From Rhynchopus euleeides (Eukaryota; Euglenozoa; Diplonemea; Diplonemida; Diplonemidae): 64,000 nt of DNA. How positions within the stretch are numbered: the stretch's first letter is position 1; every line of letters begins with the position of its first letter. The translations under genes were made by a program, and so were the position numbers. The stretch spans positions 1,054,001 through 1,118,000 of the forward strand of contig OY723258.1 of assembly GCA_963210315.1 (NCBI GenBank). The letters run 5' to 3'. Below are positions 58,945 to 64,000 of the stretch, piece by piece. The notes beneath the pieces are model-generated. The model was given only the letters and a program-made list of their open reading frames with translations. It did no database searches and was not told the origin of the DNA.

Positions 58945-59165
58945 TTCGCGCGCGCCTTCGGCGCGCGCGACCCGCGCAAACCCTCCCAGAATCTGAGAGG
59001 GCCCGGTGCCTGCGCGCGTCCTGTCGTACTGAGGCTGCTTGGTGGGGCAGGCGCAGCAGCTGCTTTGAAAGTTTGGACTCTCGGTCAAAAAACCGGTCTG
59101 GTGCAATTTTCTTACGCAGGGGGGCGGAGCCCCAGCCGCCGGCGGCCACGGTAGTGAACATCTGT
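58945..59165. repeat. MITE-like hairpin segment
   Basis: A perfect GC hairpin with a UUCG-type loop near 58950-58973 is followed by a GGTGCCTGCGCGCGTCC block shared with the 3' region of the LINE copy at 37434, then by GGGGCGGAGCCCC...CACGGTAGTGAACATC. The ends are not defined. Confidence 0.5.
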
Positions 59166-59586
59166 TCCCTACTGTCTGGATTCGCTTGTAAGTAGGAAGG
59201 CTTCGCTGTATCGCAGCCCGGCCAGCAGGAGATCACTGGTCCTTGAGGGTTCAACCTTCAGGGTGGAGGAGGACGGGGGAGCGACCACTCGCGACAGGTG
59301 TGCGTTGTGGGTGAAGTGGGTGCACGACAGAATGGCCAAAGGGTCCACGAGATCTCTGCACACATTCCGTTATCGAGGAGATGGGCACCTAGCTGTGACG
59401 ACAGGCAACAAACAAATCTCATCTGTTAGTTGCCCCCAATAGGCTTGGCGACCTTCAAGACTGCTTGAAAGTCGTTCGTGTTCTCGTCTCAGCCCTCCAG
59501 ACAAGCAGATCTGTCTCGATTTGGTGGGCTGTCGCCATGTATTCGATGGCACTGAGTGACGCTGCACAGAGGCAGACGACACGGTG

Positions 59587-59621
59587 AACTCCAGCGGAAG
59601 TTACCCTACCTCCGCTGGAGT
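59587..59621. repeat. Palindrome ACTCCAGCGGA...TCCGCTGGAGT
   Basis: An 11-bp perfect inverted repeat with a 13-nt loop, in a region rich in GACTC/GAGTC words. Confidence 0.7.
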
Positions 59622-61640
59622 ACACCGTCACGTGACCGTGTGTCTCCCATGAGTCTCAACTAGCGGGAGTCTTAGCGTACATTAGCTGGACAATAGACTC
59701 CCGTCTCCAGTACAGACTGCAGTCTTAGACTCCCTCTTAGACATGGTGGCTGGAGTCCACCATGTGCGCACCTTCAAAACAGAAGAGACCTGCATGACGA
59801 GGGCATCACCACCCACCGGGCCACCCGCTAGGTCCATTTTTTCTTCTCCGCTTCTCTGCCTTCTTTGGACTATTTGAGCTCTGTGCGGATCACGATGGGG
59901 TCACTTTCTAGTTTTTTATGGCGTTTTTTCTGACTGTTTTACTGTCCCAAAGTCACAAAAAAACCGCCAAAAATGAGACCGACCTTTTTTTTTTCCCAGA
60001 AAACCGGGAACCGGGAAACCCTGGTTTTGAAAACCGGAAAACCAGACCTATCTTATCCCCTGCCCAAGTCCGAACAGTGTTTCTTTCGGCCCCAAATTTA
60101 AAAGGATATTGCCAGAGGCACAACGGGCCCTCCACTCTGGTGGGCAGAAACGTGAACCTTATGCTGGTGGGTTTGGCACAGATTGAAAGGCTCAAGAAGG
60201 TTTCTTCGACATCGTCTGTGCACCTGAAGCTCCTTCCGGTCTGCCAAGAGTGGAGTTCTGTGATCCCAACAAGAAGTAAAAGAAACGCTGGAATGGGAAA
60301 ATGTTCGAAATCCCGAATGCCGAATCCCATTCCATCAATTAGACTCAACCCTTTTCCGATCAGTCGAGAGACCTTGATTCGATGGCGGCCTACCCACCCC
60401 TCCCCCCCCTTCCTTATCCAATACCATACGATAATCACGACATATTGACAACATTTCTTTCCTCACACCATTCCGAGCTGTCTGTTGCATTTTATTTGCA
60501 CAAAGTTATCCCCCTTCCCGCCACAGCTGCCTGCCGATTCAGAGCATGCATACCAACACCTGGGGCGGGGTGCCTTGTTCTGGCATCCTGGGTGTGGCAG
60601 ATGCACACCTCGGAAGGATGTGTTACGATATGTTACGCGGGCAGGCAGAGCGCCAGGACTGTCGTGGTGTGCGTAATGCTTGCTGGCGTAGCAGGTCCCG
60701 ATCCACCGATCTCAAATCGTTTTGAAATGGCTTTCGTCCGTGCTCCTGGCACCCTGAGACAAGGCTGCAGTTTGCGGGGTCGTCTGCCCACGATCTCCTG
60801 GTCTAGGGCCGCTTCTCTATGTTTTCCTTCTTCCAGAAGAATGGGGGTCCTTTCGTTTTTTTGCACACAACCTTCGTTTGTCATTCAGTTCAGTCCTGGT
60901 GACGGTGCCCAGTATACGACCCTCCACCAGGCGAATGTTTGTCGGTGTGTCAACGACTCACCCGAATCGCAAGTCGGGCTGAAGGAAGGCACACCTGAAG
61001 CGAGGCGCTCTATGAGATGTTTGTCCAACATTGCTTGTCAGTGTTTGCGGTGAATCCCCATTTAGACAATGACCCCACCCCTCACCACCCTCGAATGAAG
61101 GGACGCTGCCTTTCGTGCGCCCACCCCAACCCGAAAAAAATCGCCAAACAAATCAACGAAGCCCGAACCGACCGAATAAAACTCACGGGTTTCTGGCCAT
61201 GTTCACTGGGTCCGGGATCCCTTTCCCACGTTTCCAGAGCTTTTGCTGAGCCTCGCACCAAGTCAGGTTGCGATTTGCTTCTGCTTCCGCTTCTACCCAC
61301 TACCACCCCATCAGCCAAACGACGCATTTCCCCAGCGGAATTTCCGGGAGGGCCGGAAGGCCCGTACCCATTTCCCAACCAAGATGGTTTATACCTGCAC
61401 TCTGCCAACGCACTTCCTTCCTCGCCACCCAGTGTGGAAAATCCTGGAACTATCCAGTCACGGCAATGTCTTCGCTTTGAAGATTCATATTCTCTTCCGA
61501 GCGAAAAAAAATAATTTTCTCATGAAATAGCGCAACCGCGAATTAACGAAAAGGAATACGTCCGACCAAACCTTTTGTGACTAACACTTTCTGCCGCAGG
61601 GAGTCGCATGTTGAGGCCCCAATCAGTAGTCCAAAGCTGT

Positions 61641-61697
61641 CCATTATCCCCCCCCAGTGGCTGGCTTAACGCCGGGGTACTGTAAGCAGGGGGCTGG

Positions 61698-61742
<45 letters not shown>

Positions 61743-61960
61743 CTCCCCGCGGGCTGAGGTCAGGCTGGCGACCCAGGTTTTCAGGGTGACACCAGGTTTT
61801 CCTCGAAATTTTGGGTGACCCCCACCCTGGTCGGGGGGGGGGGGGGTCCCTCGCAAAGTGGGGGGCAGGGGGGGGGGGTACACTGGCTACCTCCCGCACC
61901 TGTAGGAAAGGACCCCCCCCCCCCTTGTACCTGTACAGGGGGGGGTACTTTTACCCAATT
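61641..61960. repeat. Poly-G tracts
   Basis: An uninterrupted run of about 42 G lies near 61700-61742, with shorter G- and C-runs at 61835-61880 and 61910-61950. Run lengths may be affected by sequencing. No gene. Confidence 0.8.
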
Positions 61961-61999
61961 GGCATTTCCCAGTAAGTGGTGTCAATAGGCACCCCATGG

Positions 62000-62860
62000 C
62001 CAAAATGACCCCACCACAATCCGCACGGATCCCAAATATCCCAAAGAACGGGTTTTTGGAAAATCCGAGGGGGGGGTCCCGCTGGGTGGGTAGGTGGGGT
62101 GGGGTGTGGGCTGGTGAAGGTGGCTGCCTCCCAGCCACCTTCACCCATGACCAGTCCCTGAACCAGACCCACGTTTCATGGGCGAAACTTGGCTCGTACA
62201 CCACCAAAGTGACCCCACTGTGATCCGCAAAAAATCCAAACGTTCAAAAGAAAGGGGTTTTGGAACACCCGAGGAGGGGGTCCCACTGGGTGGGTGGGGT
62301 GGGGTGTGGGCTGACTGCCTCCCAGCCACGCTGACCAGCCCCTGAACTAGACCCGTGTTTCATGGGTGATGCTTGGCTCGCACACCACCAAAGTGACCCC
62401 ACTGTGATCCGCACAAATTCCAAACGTTCAAAAGAAAGGGGTTTTGGAACACCCGTGGAGGGGGTCCCGCTGGGTGGGTGGGTGTGGCTGCCTCCCAGTC
62501 ACATTCCCTTAGGACCAGCCCCTGAACCAGAGGCACATTTCATGGACGGTGTTTGGCTCCTAGACCCACGAAGTGACCCCACTACGATTCGCAAAAGTTC
62601 CAAACGTTCAGAAGAACGGGGTTTTGGAATACCCGAGGAGGGGGTCCCGCTGGGTGGGTGGGCTGGTGTGGCTGCCTCCCAGTCACATCCTCCTGGGGCC
62701 AGCCTCCTATGACCAGACCCTGAATCAGACCCACATTTCATGGGTGAAGCTTGACACCTCGACCCACAGTGTGACCCCACTACGATCCGCACAGATTCCA
62801 AATAGTCAAAAGAAAGGGGTTTCGGAACACCCGAGGAGGGGGTCCCGCTGATTTTGGGTC
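62000..62860. repeat. Five ~190-bp tandem repeats
   Basis: Units begin with (T)GACCCCAC(T/C)A(C/T)GATCCGCA and contain AAGAA(A/C)GGGGTTTTGGAA, GAGGAGGGGGTCCC and GCTGCCTCCCAG. They start near 62005, 62205, 62391, 62573 and 62770; the last is truncated. Confidence 0.85.
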
Positions 62861-64000
62861 ACTTTCGGGTGATGTCAGGTACCTGGAGTGACCGCAGGTA
62901 GCCCATTTTCAGGGTGGGAGCCCTACTCGTACGTCACCCAGATTCAGCCCAAACCGTGCACCTCGGGTGCACGGTCGCCGGCAGCGCGCGGGCACCCGGA
63001 AACAGGCCGCATTTGCGCGCGCTGCCTGCACCCTGCACGCCAGCCCCCATTTTGTTCTCAGTGCCGGTGTGGCTGTGAGACTCACAGCCACAAAATAATG
63101 GGGGCTGCCCGTGATTCCATCATGAAATGTCACGGGTGCCCTGTGCACAGCAGTCGGAGGTCCGGCTTTGCCTTAGATTCAACACCGACAATATGCAGCA
63201 ACTCAATACTTGAGGTCTCGGTGCCATTTCACCCGGACCCATAGCCGATACTTCGATACCAGGCAGTTTGTTTGAAGCGTGGCGATCCCTGCCGCATTGG
63301 GAAACCCCCCGCCCTTCACACCTCTATCCTCCCCGTCCCCCACGGGGGGGCGGGGGGTGGGGGTGGGGTTACCAGCACAGGCTCTCGTCCATTCCACCTT
63401 TCACAAAGCCAAACGCCTCAGATCACCGCACACCCGTCCAACACCCTCAACAACCCAACACTCTTCACCTCGCCCTGAATTTCCAGTCGTATCCATGGAT
63501 TCCATGGATGTTGCCGTATTGATTCTGTCTTGAACATTTCATGACAGCATGGTATCTTCGTTGCTTCCCAACACAGGTGTGTCGCTTCACCGCCCCGCTT
63601 GTATCGCACAGACATACTGCATAGATGAGTGCATCCTTATGCAAGAGGGGGTGGGTCTTCTTCGTAGGCCCTCTGAACGTGCTAAATGCTAACAAGCCAT
63701 GTTGCAGCAAGGAGTGTCCATGCCCGACAAAACGGGCGTATCTACCCTGCATATTACACGAAAGAAATGTCCGAATATCGGACCACCCCCCTCCCCCCCC
63801 CCCCCCCCCCATTCCGTGATCCAGTTACCGCATGGATCAGCACCCTCCGAAACGCCATCCCACCCCACCCCACCCCCAGCCAGCCCAACGTTGCTTCACT
63901 ACCGTCGTGATTGAGGGCCACAAAGTGTATGGTGTCAAGGAGAGACTACGTATTACATGCAGACACCTGATCGTGTTTTAGTGATACTGTGTTGCGGTCC
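62861..64000. other. Gene-less right end
   Basis: No supportable gene. 62995-63050 shares CCGCATTTGCG and CTGCCTGCACCCTGCACGCC with 55545-55600. 63787-63810 is a C-run. 63355-63370 is a G-run. Confidence 0.4.

Larger units (their letters stand above)
57885..61640. other. Long gene-less interval
   Basis: Short ORFs only, none with recognisable domains. 58945-58975 has a GCGCGCGCC-TTC-GGCGCGCGC hairpin, and 59120-59162 has the CACGGTAGTGAAC motif. 58997-59060 repeats sequence found near 37434. 59587-59621 is a palindrome. 59650-59760 has clustered GAGTC/GACTC repeats. 59960-60060 has CCGGGAACCGGGAAACC-type repeats. Confidence 0.4.

Noticed and set aside
59953-61053. Several ORFs of 100-220 codons on both strands
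   Set aside because: No recognisable motifs, mutually overlapping, and no consistent composition; not called as genes.
1-64000. tRNA or rRNA genes
   Set aside because: Looked for GGTTCGA-type B boxes and rRNA-like blocks; the few GTTCGA hits fall in coding or repeat sequence without cloverleaf context.

Overview
This window looks like GC-rich, repeat-dominated nuclear DNA of a unicellular eukaryote, probably an alga or protist. The evidence is a GT-AG spliceosomal intron, long ORFs in the standard code, poly(A)-tailed retroelements, split-direct-repeat tyrosine-recombinase retrotransposons, TIR transposons and many satellites. A chromerid-, dinoflagellate- or haptophyte-like genome would fit, but the species cannot be fixed from the sequence. 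Almost every coding region belongs to a mobile element, and many elements sit inside one another, so their order of arrival can be read.

Region by region: 1-1073 is the N-terminal part of a reverse-strand non-LTR (LINE) polyprotein with an OTU-like protease. At 2274-9319 plus 18988-20805 lies a second, essentially intact LINE of the same family. Its single long ORF is split by an Ngaro/DIRS-type element (9320-18987). Rejoined, the ORF would encode a proline-rich, multi-pass membrane region, then OTU protease, reverse transcriptase, restriction-like endonuclease, a second OTU and a zinc finger. The Ngaro/DIRS-type element itself contains a second copy of its own family (10775-15396), which gives two Gag, two tyrosine recombinase (YR) and two RT-RNase H genes.

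21-24.4 kb has no clear gene and holds a 591-bp foldback element. 24393-33291 is a DNA transposon with 13-bp TIRs and a TA target duplication. It carries one two-exon gene (1891 aa) that joins a transposase-like core, SAP-like motifs, a Josephin-like fold and a C-terminal OTU protease. Two unrecognised genes follow (33.3-36.1 kb).

36.3-41 kb is a four-layer nest: an 18-bp satellite, a foldback element inserted in it, and inside the foldback a 5'-truncated LINE copy and a 126-bp LINE 3' end. 41-43.3 kb holds satellites and right ends of non-autonomous relatives of the 24.4-33.3 kb transposon. 43.3-46.6 kb holds MITEs and a 2.5-kb foldback. 46.6-49.05 kb is a Gag-YR fusion gene from a third YR retroelement whose RT gene is cut off by that foldback. 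50231-54944 is a complete second Ngaro-like element (Gag, YR, RT-RNase H, split direct repeats).

55893-57884 is the best candidate for a host gene: a type II membrane protein with two DUF3431-like domains. 57.9-64 kb holds repeats and hairpins with no gene I can support.

The recurring theme is deubiquitinase-type cysteine protease domains (OTU, Josephin-like) in two unrelated kinds of mobile element. The autonomous TIR transposon and its satellite-bearing relatives are the most likely undescribed system here.
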